Positions 55,284 through 64,000 of a stretch of DNA of 64,000 bases are shown in pieces. A program made the translations under genes and the position numbers. The notes under the pieces were generated by a model. It searched no databases. It saw only the letters and a list, made by a program, of their open reading frames with translations, and had not been told where the DNA came from. How positions within the stretch are numbered: the stretch's first letter is position 1; every line of letters starts with the position of its first letter. This DNA comes from Mesobacillus jeotgali (GTDB taxonomy: Bacteria > Bacillota > Bacilli > Bacillales > Cytobacillaceae), in contig NZ_CP109811.1 in the NCBI RefSeq assembly GCF_014856545.2, positions 4,768,001 through 4,832,000 on the forward strand. The letters are read 5' to 3'.

Positions 55284-55993
55284 TATAACCCAATCATATA
55301 ATGTGAAATGGTAACAAGCACGCCAGTAACAAGGATACCTGGCAGGAGATTCGCAACCCTGATCTTCGTCAATCCAATCAGGTTCAGGCCGATAGCAAAA
55401 ATCATGACGCCGCCTGTTGCAGTCAATTCCAGAATGAAGCTGTCCATCAAGGCCTGCGGTATAAACTTATCAATTTGTGTTGCGAATAACGCGATTGTAC
55501 CCTGGTAAAGCATTACGGGAATCGCTGAAAAAAGAACACCAATACCAAGTGTAGTAGTCAAAATCAAGGCAGTGAAGCCGTCAATGATTGCCTTTGTATA
55601 TAGGACATCATGGTCGCCGCGGATTCCACTGTCTAGAGCGCCAATGATGGCCATCGCGCCAATGACAAAAATCAGCGTTGCTGTCACAAATCCTTGTGAA
55701 ATACTGCCTTCCCCTTTTGACCCAAGCTTTCTTTCGAGCCAGTCTCCAACTGAATTCAGCTTATCCTCCAGCTTCCAGGCTTCCCCAAGGACCGCACCAA
55801 TCACAAGGCTTAAAATGACGATCAGGAAATTTGCACTTTTAAAGCCCATTTGCAGGCCCAGCACCATGACAGCAAGGCCGATACCATGCATGACAGTAGC
55901 TTTCATATTTTCAGGGATTCTTGTCAATAGCCTGCCCAGCAAGGTACCTACAATAATTAATAAACCATTTACAATGGTGCCAAGTAAAAACAT
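55283..55993 (-). CDS. DUF554 membrane protein
   Basis: A 236-residue protein with about seven hydrophobic helices, starting MFLLGTIVNGLLIIVGTLLG as in DUF554 (YdfK/YqgA) proteins. Start at ATG 55993 after AGGTG. Possibly a transporter; function unknown. It is between parB and yyaC. Confidence 0.9.
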   Translation of the reverse strand: MFLLGTIVNGLLIIVGTLLGRLLTRIPENMKATVMHGIGLAVMVLGLQMGFKSANFLIVILSLVIGAVLGEAWKLEDKLNSVGDWLERKLGSKGEGSISQGFVTATLIFVIGAMAIIGALDSGIRGDHDVLYTKAIIDGFTALILTTTLGIGVLFSAIPVMLYQGTIALFATQIDKFIPQALMDSFILELTATGGVMIFAIGLNLIGLTKIRVANLLPGILVTGVLVTISHYMIGL

Positions 55994-56033
55994 ATTGTTC
56001 ACCTATCTTCAGATTTTGTATGAATACGTGTAT

Positions 56034-56066
56034 GTAAAAAAAGAAGCCATCAAATTGATAGCTTAA
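56034..56066 (-). terminator. parAB terminator
   Basis: AAGCTATCA and TGATGGCTT pair (one G-U) and seven T residues follow C on the minus strand; it overlaps the parB stop codon. Confidence 0.8.
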
Positions 56067-56912
56067 GAGTTTTGCTGATCTAAAAGTTCCAGAATTCGTT
56101 CGAGATCATCCTTTGAGAAAAATTCTATTTCAATCTTCCCTTTGTTTTTAGATTGTTTGATGTTTACAGTTGTGCCGAAACGCTCTCGAAGCGTCGTTTC
56201 CCGTTCACGGATGAAAACATCTTTTGTCACTTTTTCTTTTTTTTGTTTCACGTGGAACAACTTCGTTCATCTGCTGGATCAGCTGCTCAAGCTGTCGGAC
56301 ATTCATTCCATCCTTAAGGATTTTGTCCACCAGGATCGGAAGCTTGTCCTTCTTCCTTAAGCCCAGAAGCGCGCGCCCATGCCCCATTGATATCTTGCCA
56401 TCTGAAATCAGCTGCTGGATCTTAGGCGGGAGCGACAGCAAACGTATATGATTTGCAAGATGCGGTCTGCTTTTGCCCAGTCTTTTCGCTAACTCTTCTT
56501 GTGTGAGCTTCAGCTTTTCAATCAAGGTTTGATAGGCGATTCCCTCTTCAATCGGATTCAGGTCTTCACGCTGAAGATTTTCCAATACGGCAAGCTCCAT
56601 CATTTGCTGTTCATTCAATTCGCGGACAACTGCCGGAACTGTTTCGAGCTTCGCTTCCTTCGCTGCACGGTAACGTCTTTCTCCAACGACAATTTCATAG
56701 CCTTTGATCGTTTTCCTGACAATAATCGGCTGAAGGATACCATGTTCCTGAATTGATAGTTTCAATTCCTCGATCGCTTCCGGCTGGAAAACTTTCCGTG
56801 GTTGATAAGGATTCGGCCTTATTTCTTTAATGCTTATTTCCTGGACCTTCTCTTCTTTTTCAGCTTCCATATTAAAGAAAGCATTCAATCCTTTACCTAA
56901 GCCTTTAGCCAT
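56063..56912 (-). CDS. parB: Chromosome partitioning protein ParB (Spo0J), frameshifted in an A8 tract
   Basis: From ATG 56912 the frame encodes the CTPase/parS-loading domain (KGLGKGLNAFF, VVGERRYRAAKEA, ENLQREDLNPIEE), and the HTH domain (TQEELAKRLGKSRPHLANHIRLL), then goes out of frame after VPRETKK and stops at 56205. The missing C-terminal dimer domain (KVTKDVFIRERE, FGTTVNIK, KIEIEFFSKDDLERILELL) is intact in the next frame down to 56063. One A less in the A8 run (T8 at 56237-56244 on the plus strand) restores the normal protein. A parS site lies next to that run. It overlaps parA by 8 bp. Confidence 0.9.
56244..56259 (+). promoter_or_regulatory. parS: parS site inside parB
   Basis: TGTTTCACGTGGAACA, the same as the parS found in B. 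subtilis spo0J. ParB-CTP clamps load here and spread. Confidence 0.93.
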
Positions 56913-57666
56913 TTGCAACCACTTCCTTTGCAAGATCTAAATAAACCTCTGCCCCGCGGGACTTTGGATCATAAATGATAATTGGCTCTCCATGGCTTGG
57001 AGCTTCACTCAATCGGACATTCCGTGGAATGACTGTCTTATATACCTTGTCCTGGAAGTACTTCTTCACTTCCTCGATGACTTGGAGACCAAGATTCGTA
57101 CGTGCATCAAGCATAGTAAGCAGGACACCTTCAATCTTCAAATCCTGGTTCAAATGCTTCTGTACAAGCCGGACAGTATTCAGGAGCTGACTTAGTCCTT
57201 CCAGTGCATAATACTCACACTGGACAGGGATGATGACGGCATCTGAAGCCGTCAAAGCATTCAGTGTCAATAAACCAAGGGATGGCGGACAGTCAATGAT
57301 AATATAATCAAAACGATCCTTCACTTCCTCGAGAGCCCGCTTCAAACGAACTTCCCTTGAAATTGTAGGGACAAGCTCAATTTCCGCTCCTGCAAGCTGG
57401 ATCGTTGCAGGAATTGTATATAAATTTTCTACCGCTGTTGGATGGATTACATTCTTAGCTTCAACATCGTCAACAAGAACATCATAGATGCATTGCTCTA
57501 CATCCGCTTTCTCAATCCCCACACCGCTCGTAGCGTTTCCCTGAGGATCCGTATCGACAAGCAGCACTTTTTTTCCTATGTATGCCAGGCATGCACCAAG
57601 GTTCACTGATGTAGTCGTCTTGCCGACTCCGCCTTTTTGATTCGCAATCGCGATGATTTTCCCCAC
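56905..57666 (-). CDS. parA: Chromosome partitioning ATPase ParA (Soj)
   Basis: A 253-residue deviant Walker ATPase with KGGVGKTTTSVNLG, VDTDPQGNAT and DCPPSLG. I use GTG 57666 (GGTGACAAT upstream); earlier in-frame codons add a non-conserved extension. With ParB it positions origins and regulates DnaA. Overlaps parB by 8 bp. Confidence 0.96.
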   Translation of the reverse strand: MGKIIAIANQKGGVGKTTTSVNLGACLAYIGKKVLLVDTDPQGNATSGVGIEKADVEQCIYDVLVDDVEAKNVIHPTAVENLYTIPATIQLAGAEIELVPTISREVRLKRALEEVKDRFDYIIIDCPPSLGLLTLNALTASDAVIIPVQCEYYALEGLSQLLNTVRLVQKHLNQDLKIEGVLLTMLDARTNLGLQVIEEVKKYFQDKVYKTVIPRNVRLSEAPSHGEPIIIYDPKSRGAEVYLDLAKEVVANG

Positions 57667-57919
57667 ATTGTCACCTTCTTTCAAACCCGTAAAATTGTCT
57701 ATTTTTAGCTTTAAGCAAAAAAAATGCATTATAAATAAGGCTTTTCCCAGCAGTTCCTGAAAAAAATTACCGAAAAAAGACAATCATGTATTCTATTTTA
57801 TCATGAATCAAGATAGTTGATAGAATTTTTATTCAAAAGTAATATTCCAGTAATATGAAAGCTTATTTACTAATAAGCACTGTTATCTAACTGCTTACCG
57901 GATTGAATTTTTCAAACAG

Positions 57920-58159
57920 GCTCTGTTAAAGTAGGCTGTTGATTTTCGTTCAAGCTTCGCTTTCCGCGGGGCTGGCGCTGAGCCTCCTCGTAGCTTCGCT
58001 CCTGCGGGGTCTCATCTGACCAGCTGATCCCGCAGGACATTGATTAGCTTCCACGAATCCGCCCACGCACGAGGGAAATGCGTTAGCATTTTCGGAGGAG
58101 TCTACGCGCCTTCCACTACAATCAACAGTGCTTAAAATAACAATGGGCTTTAACAGAGC
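57920..58159. repeat. Nested inverted repeat with MITE-like family B, copy 2
   Basis: Outer perfect 12-bp arms GCTCTGTTAAAG (57920-57931) and CTTTAACAGAGC (58148-58159) enclose a 189-bp unit (57938-58126) with GTTGATT/AATCAAC ends and the same core as 49308-49501. The rest of the 540-bp gap between parA and noc contains only the noc terminator. Confidence 0.85.
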
Positions 58160-58162
58160 TTT

Positions 58163-58197
58163 CAATAAAAAAACGGGAGACAGTTTGTCCCCCGCTA
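58163..58197 (-). terminator. noc terminator
   Basis: CGGGGGACA and GTCTCCCG pair (with a bulge), followed by T7 on the minus strand. Confidence 0.85.
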
Positions 58198-58205
58198 GCA
58201 ATCTA

Positions 58206-59099
58206 TTATTTCTTTTTTGGTATGCGAATCGTGAATTGATAGAACTCTTCAAACTCTTCTTCTTCTGAATCGAGATTGATGCCGCTGTCGGAAACCATTG
58301 TCAGTGACTGGCGGATGGTATTGACGGCAATCCTCATATCCTTGCTGAATGCCTTCCGCTTTGGCTTTGGTTTCTCTTCATTCTGACTCAGCAGCTTTAC
58401 GACGCGTTCCTCCGTTTGTTTGACATTGAGGGCTTTCTCAATGACCTCTGCCAATAGCTGCACCTGCAGCTGAGGGTTTTTTAACGGGATTAACGAACGG
58501 GCATGACGTTCTGTAATCAGCTTATTCAAAAGCGCATCCTGCACTTCCTGCGGAAGCTTAAGCAATCGCAGCTTATTCGCAACAGTTGATTGACCTTTTC
58601 CCAGCCTTTGCGCCAAGGCTTCCTGGGTAAGGTTGTGAATTTCCAGTAATTTACCATAAGCCATTGCTTCTTCAATCGGTGACAGCTCCTCACGCTGGAG
58701 GTTCTCGATTAAAGCAACGGATGCCGTTTCGGAATCGGATAAGTTCTTAACAATTGCAGGAACTTCCTCCCACTCAAGCTTTTTCATCGCTCGCCAGCGG
58801 CGTTCACCTGCGATGATTTCAAACCGATCCTGATCGAATTCCCGGACGACGATTGGCTGGATTACTCCATGTATGTGAATGGTACGGGCCAATTCCTCAA
58901 TTTTTTCATCATCAAATACAGTTCTTGGCTGGTATCTATTTGGAATAATATGGTCAATCGGAATTTTCTTTATTTCTTCATTTTCTATGTTGTCGATATC
59001 CTCAACCGTCTGTTCTTCCACTTGGTTCTGTTCTTCCATTTGATTCCGTTCTTTTTCCTTTTCCCCAAGGCCAAAAAAGCGCGAAAAAGAAGGCTTCAT
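58206..59099 (-). CDS. noc: Nucleoid occlusion protein Noc
   Basis: A 297-residue ParB paralogue. The N-terminus [18 protein letters not shown] is an amphipathic membrane-targeting helix, then the ParB-like domain ([27 protein letters not shown]) and HTH ([23 protein letters not shown]). It binds its own DNA sites and keeps the division ring away from unsegregated chromosome. Separate from parAB and next to rsmG, as in Bacillus. Confidence 0.95.
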   Translation of the reverse strand: MKPSFSRFFGLGEKEKERNQMEEQNQVEEQTVEDIDNIENEEIKKIPIDHIIPNRYQPRTVFDDEKIEELARTIHIHGVIQPIVVREFDQDRFEIIAGERRWRAMKKLEWEEVPAIVKNLSDSETASVALIENLQREELSPIEEAMAYGKLLEIHNLTQEALAQRLGKGQSTVANKLRLLKLPQEVQDALLNKLITERHARSLIPLKNPQLQVQLLAEVIEKALNVKQTEERVVKLLSQNEEKPKPKRKAFSKDMRIAVNTIRQSLTMVSDSGINLDSEEEEFEEFYQFTIRIPKKK

Positions 59100-59289
59100 C
59101 ACCCTACACCACCTTTATGAACTCCCTATTACATATTCTCTATAAAAATGACAAGTTCCTGCCTATAGAATCTATTATAAACTAAATTCATTTTTCAAAA
59201 TAGACCAAAGAGCATACGCGAACATGGCCGGTTTCATCAACCGTGCACCTCAGGTCTTTGACTGGAGGTGCTGCGGATGATGGGTGCCT

Positions 59290-60006
59290 CTATTCAATCG
59301 GCGTTTTATTCGGAGTTCCCGGTTTTCTTGGGTACTTCTTAGGTGTTGCTTTTAGTTTGTTAATGATTAAAATATTCCGTTCGCTTTCTTCCACCGGCAA
59401 GGTGAATGAATGAGCGGATTCCAGCTTCCCGCCAAGGACAGCGATTGCTTTTTCGCCAACCTGCAGTTCCTCTCCTGCCTGGTTGCCCTTCATGGCGACG
59501 AATGTTCCGCCTACTTTCACCAGCGGGAGACAAAGCTCGCTTAAAACTGACATCCTTGCAACTGCCCTTGCCATCACAACATCATATTTTTCACGATGAG
59601 AAGGATTTTGTCCGAATGTCTCGGCACGATCGTGAATGAAAGTCGTTCCTTCCAGTCCCAATTCCTTCGAAAGCTGCTCCAGAAACGTAATTCGCTTATT
59701 CAGGGAATCAACAATCGTCACCTTGATTTCCGGGAAGGCAATTTTAATCGGGATACTTGGGAAACCGGCACCGGCACCAACATCACACAAATTGAGCGGC
59801 TTGTTAAAATCAAAATAAAATGCTGCGGAAACGGAATCATAGAAATGCTTCAAATACACATCAGGCTTTTCTGTGATCGCAGTTAAATTCATTTTTTCAT
59901 TCCACTCGACGAGCATTTGGTAATACTTTTCATATTGCTCCATTTGCTTCTGGGAAAGCTCAATTCCCTTTTCAGCGAGCAAAGCTTTAAATTGATCTGT
60001 ATTCAT
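59290..60006 (-). CDS. rsmG: 16S rRNA (guanine-527 N7) methyltransferase
   Basis: A 238-residue SAM-dependent enzyme: [17 protein letters not shown] is the SAM motif, [11 protein letters not shown] and [12 protein letters not shown] follow. Start at ATG 60006 after AAAGGG. It methylates 16S rRNA; loss gives low-level streptomycin resistance in other bacteria. Confidence 0.96.
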   Translation of the reverse strand: MNTDQFKALLAEKGIELSQKQMEQYEKYYQMLVEWNEKMNLTAITEKPDVYLKHFYDSVSAAFYFDFNKPLNLCDVGAGAGFPSIPIKIAFPEIKVTIVDSLNKRITFLEQLSKELGLEGTTFIHDRAETFGQNPSHREKYDVVMARAVARMSVLSELCLPLVKVGGTFVAMKGNQAGEELQVGEKAIAVLGGKLESAHSFTLPVEESERNILIINKLKATPKKYPRKPGTPNKTPIE

Positions 60007-60043
60007 AAGCCAACCCTTTCTGTCCTTGCTGGTGATTTCATAA

Positions 60044-60106
60044 GAAAAGCGCAAGCGCCTTGGTCAGCCCTGACATCTCGAGGGGCTAGGAGCTGGAGCT
60101 AGACAC
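60044..60106. repeat. Interspersed intergenic repeat, family A, copy 4 (short)
   Basis: GAAAAGCGCAAGCGCCTTGG joined directly to the family end TCTCGAGGGGCTAGGAGCTGGAGCTAGACAC (in pieces), lacking the middle. It lies between rsmG and mnmG. Confidence 0.8.
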
Positions 60107-60153
60107 TAATCTATGTGGCAAAATTATACTTTCTCCAATTAAAAAATTTTCGA

Positions 60154-62034
60154 TTAGATCCGTGCAATCCGCCCTTGTTCCAAATAGACAAGCAGAATAG
60201 AGATATCAGCAGGGTTCACACCTGAGATTCTCGATGCCTGTGCCAAAGTTAACGGACGTACTTCTTTTAATTTTTGGCGGGCTTCTGTCGCCAATCCGGA
60301 AATTGCATCATAATCAATATTTTCTGGGATTTTCTTGTCTTCCATCTTTTTCAGCCTTTCAACCTGCTGAAGAGATTTCTCGATATATCCCTCATATTTG
60401 ATTTGAATTTCTGTCTGTTCTTCTGTTTCAAAATCAAGTTCGCCAGCTGCAGGAACAAGCTGCTTGATATGCTCATAAGAAACCTCAGGACGCTTCAATA
60501 GATCGGAGGCACGGATACCATCCTTCAGCTCACTGCCGCCAAGTGAACGGATCAGTTCCTGAACCTCGGCTGTCGGTTTGATGATGATCGATTGCAGGCG
60601 TTGTTTCTCTGCTTCAATACCTTCTTTTTTCGCTAAAAACTTCTGATAGCGTTCTCCGGTAATCAAGCCAATTTCGTAGCCCTTTTCAGTCAAGCGAAGA
60701 TCTGCATTGTCATGACGCAGAAGCAGGCGGTATTCGGCTCTAGATGTCAATAGACGGTACGGTTCATTCGTTCCCTTTGTCACGAGATCATCGATCAGTA
60801 CACCGATATACGCATCGGCGCGGCTCAAGATGACTTCCTCTTTTTCCAACGCTCTTCTGCCGGCATTGATCCCAGCCATGATTCCCTGGCCGGCAGCCTC
60901 TTCATAGCCAGAAGTACCGTTGATTTGTCCTGCAGTATAGAGATTTTTAACCAATTTCGTTTCCAGTGTTGGCCACAGCTGCGTCGGCACGACAGCATCA
61001 TACTCAATCGCATAGCCGGCACGCATCATTTGTACTTTCTCCAGGCCAGGAATGGTCTGAAGGATTTTATGCTGGACTTCTTCAGGCAAGCTGGTTGATA
61101 GTCCCTGCACATACACTTCCTGAGTGTTCCTGCCTTCCGGCTCAAGGAAAATCTGGTGGCGCGGCTTGTCATTGAAGCGGACGACCTTATCCTCGATGGA
61201 TGGGCAGTAGCGCGGGCCAGTACCCTTGATCATTCCGGAATACATTGGCGAGCGGTGCAGATTGTCATCAATCAGCTGGTGTGTGCGCTCATTCGTATAT
61301 GTCAGCCAGCAAGGAAGCTGGTCTGTGATGTATTTTGTCGTTTCATAAGAAAATGCACGGTGGACATCGTCACCAGGCTGAATTTCTGTTTTTGTATAAT
61401 CAATACTGTCGCTGTGCACACGTGGCGGCGTTCCCGTTTTAAAACGGACCAGGTCAAAGCCAAGCTCCTCGAGATGTTCCGAAAGCTTGATTGACGGCTG
61501 CTGGTTGTTTGGGCCGCTTGAATATTTTAATTCGCCGAGGATGATTTCCCCGCGCATATACGTGCCAGTCGTGATGACGACTGTTTTCGCGCGATAAATG
61601 GCTCCAGTCTGCGTAATGACCCCTTTACATTCTCCATCCTCTACGATCAGGCGCTCAACCATGCCCTGTACCAATGTAAGGTTCTTTTCATTTTCCAGCG
61701 TCTTTTTCATTTCATTTTGATAATCGAATTTATCAGCCTGGGCCCTCAACGCACGTACTGCAGGTCCCTTTCCTGTATTCAGCATCCTCATCTGGATGTA
61801 TGTTTTATCAATATTGCGGCCCATTTCGCCGCCCAATGCGTCAATCTCCCGTACAACAATACCCTTTGCAGGTCCGCCGATTGACGGGTTGCACGGCATG
61901 AACGCAATCATATCAAGATTGATGGTAATCATCGCGGTTTTCGCACCCATGCGTGCTGGCGCAAGGGCCGCCTCAACGCCCGCATGGCCGGCACCAACTA
62001 CAACCACATCAAAATTTCCGGCTTCATAACCCAT
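60154..62034 (-). CDS. mnmG: tRNA uridine-34 modification enzyme MnmG
   Basis: A 626-residue FAD protein that, with MnmE, installs (carboxymethyl)aminomethyl on U34 of tRNAs. FAD motif [28 protein letters not shown] with the active cysteine, GTYMRGEI and C-terminal helical domain with [18 protein letters not shown]. 110 bp downstream of mnmE. Confidence 0.97.
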   Translation of the reverse strand: MGYEAGNFDVVVVGAGHAGVEAALAPARMGAKTAMITINLDMIAFMPCNPSIGGPAKGIVVREIDALGGEMGRNIDKTYIQMRMLNTGKGPAVRALRAQADKFDYQNEMKKTLENEKNLTLVQGMVERLIVEDGECKGVITQTGAIYRAKTVVITTGTYMRGEIILGELKYSSGPNNQQPSIKLSEHLEELGFDLVRFKTGTPPRVHSDSIDYTKTEIQPGDDVHRAFSYETTKYITDQLPCWLTYTNERTHQLIDDNLHRSPMYSGMIKGTGPRYCPSIEDKVVRFNDKPRHQIFLEPEGRNTQEVYVQGLSTSLPEEVQHKILQTIPGLEKVQMMRAGYAIEYDAVVPTQLWPTLETKLVKNLYTAGQINGTSGYEEAAGQGIMAGINAGRRALEKEEVILSRADAYIGVLIDDLVTKGTNEPYRLLTSRAEYRLLLRHDNADLRLTEKGYEIGLITGERYQKFLAKKEGIEAEKQRLQSIIIKPTAEVQELIRSLGGSELKDGIRASDLLKRPEVSYEHIKQLVPAAGELDFETEEQTEIQIKYEGYIEKSLQQVERLKKMEDKKIPENIDYDAISGLATEARQKLKEVRPLTLAQASRISGVNPADISILLVYLEQGRIARI

Positions 62035-62144
62035 CCTGCTGCCTCCTTTTATGCTCCATTCAAATACCTTTATAGTCCAAAAGCGCTACACCAAATAAAT
62101 CTAGTAGCAAGAGATAATGTTTTATGAAAATAGTTTCTTTTCTA

Positions 62145-63530
62145 TTACTTCCCTAAACAGAACTGGGAGAATAACTGGTCAATCAAGCTTTCATGGACAC
62201 TTTCTCCAATGATTTCGCCAAGCAGCTCCCAGGAACGAGTCAGATCGATCTGAACGATATCGATTGGAGTTCCCATTTCGACACCCGAGATTGCTTCTTC
62301 TATTGAATGGACAGCCTGATTCAGGAGTGCAATATGGCGGCTGTTCGAAACATACGTCATGTCTCCCGATTCAATCGCACCTGAGAAGAACAAGCTGGAT
62401 ATCGCTTCTTCAAGCTCATCCACTCCCTTGTCCTCCAGCAATGAAGTTGTTACAAGGGAATACTGATTCGCAAGCTCCTTCACCTGGTCCATATCGATTT
62501 TTTGCGGCAGGTCGGTCTTGTTGACGATGACAATCACGTCCATCCCCTCAACCGCTTTGAAAATGTTCCGATCCTCTTCCGAAAGCTCATCCGAATAGTT
62601 CAGAACGAGCAAGATTAAATCCGCTTCCTTCAATACCTGGCGAGAGCGTTCGACGCCGATTCGTTCAACGATATCCTCAGTTTCACGGATTCCCGCTGTA
62701 TCAAGGAGTCGTAAAGGAACACCGCGGACATTCACATATTCTTCGATGACATCGCGTGTGGTCCCTGGTATATCAGTAACAATCGCTTTGTTTTCATGCA
62801 CAAGGCTGTTAAGCAGCGAAGATTTCCCTACATTCGGGCGGCCAACTATGACCGTGGACAATCCTTCACGGAGGATTTTTCCCTGCTGTGATGTTTGCAG
62901 AAGCTTTTCAAGCTCCCCTTTTACATACTTCGCCTTCTCCAAAAGCATATTATGCGTCATTTCTTCAACATCGTCATACTCCGGATAATCAATGTTCACT
63001 TCGACATGCGCAAGAACTTCTAAGATTTCCTGGCGCAGCTTCTGGATCAGCCTAGATAGGCGTCCTTCCATCTGGCCAAGCGCCAGGTTCATCGCACGGT
63101 CTGTTTTCGCTCTGATCAAGTCGATGACTGCCTCAGCCTGGGAAAGGTCGATCCGTCCATTTAAAAAAGCCCGTTTTGTAAATTCCCCCGGCTCCGCCAG
63201 TCTCGCTCCCTGATTCAGAACAAGCTGGAGCACACGGTTTACAGAAACAAGACCCCCATGGCAGTTGATTTCGACTACATCCTCTTTCGTGAACGTTTTC
63301 GGCCCTCTCATTACAGAGACCATTACTTCTTCCGCGACTTGTCCAGTTTTCGGATCAATCAGATGGCCGTAATGTATTGTATGCGAGGCCGCCTCACTCA
63401 GCTTCTTGCTGCCAACCCCTTTGAACAGACGATCTGCAATTTCAAAAGCCTGATCACCGCTTAAACGGACAATCGCAATCGCACCCTCACCCATCGGCGT
63501 AGAAATCGCCGCAATCGTATCAAATTCCAT
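62145..63530 (-). CDS. mnmE: tRNA modification GTPase MnmE
   Basis: A 461-residue protein: N-terminal folate-binding domain ([22 protein letters not shown]), helical domain with inserted G domain ([27 protein letters not shown]) and the C-terminal CLGK motif. Start at ATG 63530 after GGGGTGAG. Partner of MnmG. Confidence 0.97.
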   Translation of the reverse strand: MEFDTIAAISTPMGEGAIAIVRLSGDQAFEIADRLFKGVGSKKLSEAASHTIHYGHLIDPKTGQVAEEVMVSVMRGPKTFTKEDVVEINCHGGLVSVNRVLQLVLNQGARLAEPGEFTKRAFLNGRIDLSQAEAVIDLIRAKTDRAMNLALGQMEGRLSRLIQKLRQEILEVLAHVEVNIDYPEYDDVEEMTHNMLLEKAKYVKGELEKLLQTSQQGKILREGLSTVIVGRPNVGKSSLLNSLVHENKAIVTDIPGTTRDVIEEYVNVRGVPLRLLDTAGIRETEDIVERIGVERSRQVLKEADLILLVLNYSDELSEEDRNIFKAVEGMDVIVIVNKTDLPQKIDMDQVKELANQYSLVTTSLLEDKGVDELEEAISSLFFSGAIESGDMTYVSNSRHIALLNQAVHSIEEAISGVEMGTPIDIVQIDLTRSWELLGEIIGESVHESLIDQLFSQFCLGK

Positions 63531-63655
63531 TTGCTCACCCCGCTTTTCCATAAAAATTATTTATATCAAAAAAGATTAAAGTTTGTTTTCTACAAATTAC
63601 TAGAATACCACATCACTTTAGCGAAAAAAAGAAAGGAATACTTTCAACTCTGAAT

Positions 63656-63762
63656 TTATCCACAACTCATTAAATAAACTTATTTAATTTTAACTTATCC
63701 ACATGTGAATAACAATAAAACCAAATGAGGAAATAAATGATTTTTATTTATGTTGTGGAAAA
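63656..63762. promoter_or_regulatory. DnaA-box cluster upstream of mnmE
   Basis: Two perfect TTATCCACA boxes (63656-63664, 63695-63703), a reverse TTATTCACA immediately next to the second (63704-63712) and a reverse TTTTCCACA (63754-63762). I recall a DnaA-binding cluster at jag in B. subtilis, the gene expected next. No gene is seen from 63531 to the window end. Confidence 0.65.
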
Positions 63763-64000
63763 ATCGATTTGGTTTAGTTAGATGGAGGAAGGATTGGCGA
63801 ATGGGAATTGTCTGAACAGAAGAATTGGAGTTGAATTTTGATTTTAATTTACAGCGTACTAATGAATGCAAAATGGACTTCTATGGAGTTGGAAGTTTGT
63901 ACTGATGACAAAAAGTGATAGTTGGTAATCAAGTTTTTAAATTGGAAAAAATCCATGATAATTTCCAGTTCGCCAATAAAAACGAATTATCGCCAATAAA

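Noticed and set aside
59240..59275. rsmG terminator
   Set aside because: CACCTC/GAGGTG forms a hairpin, but no T tract follows on either strand.

Overview
The window looks like part of a chromosome of a spore-forming, low-GC Bacillaceae (Bacillus/Mesobacillus-like; genus not certain). The right half is the conserved origin-proximal block of Bacillus read outward from the origin: mnmE, mnmG, rsmG, noc, parA, parB, yyaC, ychF, rpsF-ssb-rpsR, yybS, gdpP, rplI, dnaB, purA, tRNAs and the walR-walK-yycH-yycI-walJ operon, then htrC and rlmH. Most of these genes lie on the minus strand, so dnaA/oriC should sit just beyond the right edge and the genes run with the replication fork. Two parS sites (in parB and walK) and two DnaA-box clusters (by rlmH and upstream of mnmE) fit this position.

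Left part (1-11.8 kb): an unrecognised gene with a likely homopolymer frameshift, a three-gene heme-dependent N-demethylase operon (DUF3445 protein, DmmA-like protein, ferredoxin reductase), ahpCF with a PerR-box-like site, a complete 3.28-kb transposon (DDE transposase, ExeA-like ATPase, two accessory proteins) inserted with a 6-bp target duplication into the loop of the ahpCF terminator, five 52-bp tandem repeats, mqo and a GNAT gene.

Middle part (about 11.81-30.10 kb): an AT-rich element built like a staphylococcal cassette chromosome (SCC). It abuts the 3' end of rlmH, has a diverged copy of the rlmH end at its far side, carries an 11-bp perfect inverted repeat just inside both ends, and encodes a large serine recombinase, a P4/Cch-type helicase, a RadC-like protein and an excisionase-like HTH protein. 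Its cargo is defence-like: an XRE/ImmA-IrrE/PIN-like trio; an operon with a DndD-like zinc-hook ATPase, a PLD-helicase, a possible DndE-like small protein and two further small proteins, facing a divergent DNA methyltransferase with a frameshifted A9 tract; and, at the rlmH end, a PLD nuclease with a possible PUA/EVE-like C-terminus facing an unknown gene. The methyltransferase/ATPase/helicase set is the best candidate for an undescribed system.

Right part (30.1-64 kb): core genes interrupted by two families of interspersed intergenic repeats, a tRNA cluster (Phe, Glu, Lys) with decayed tRNA halves, a PurBox pair at purA and many intrinsic terminators. Three genes (left-edge gene, methyltransferase, parB) each read through if one A is removed from an A7-A9 run, which points to either sequencing error or slippage.
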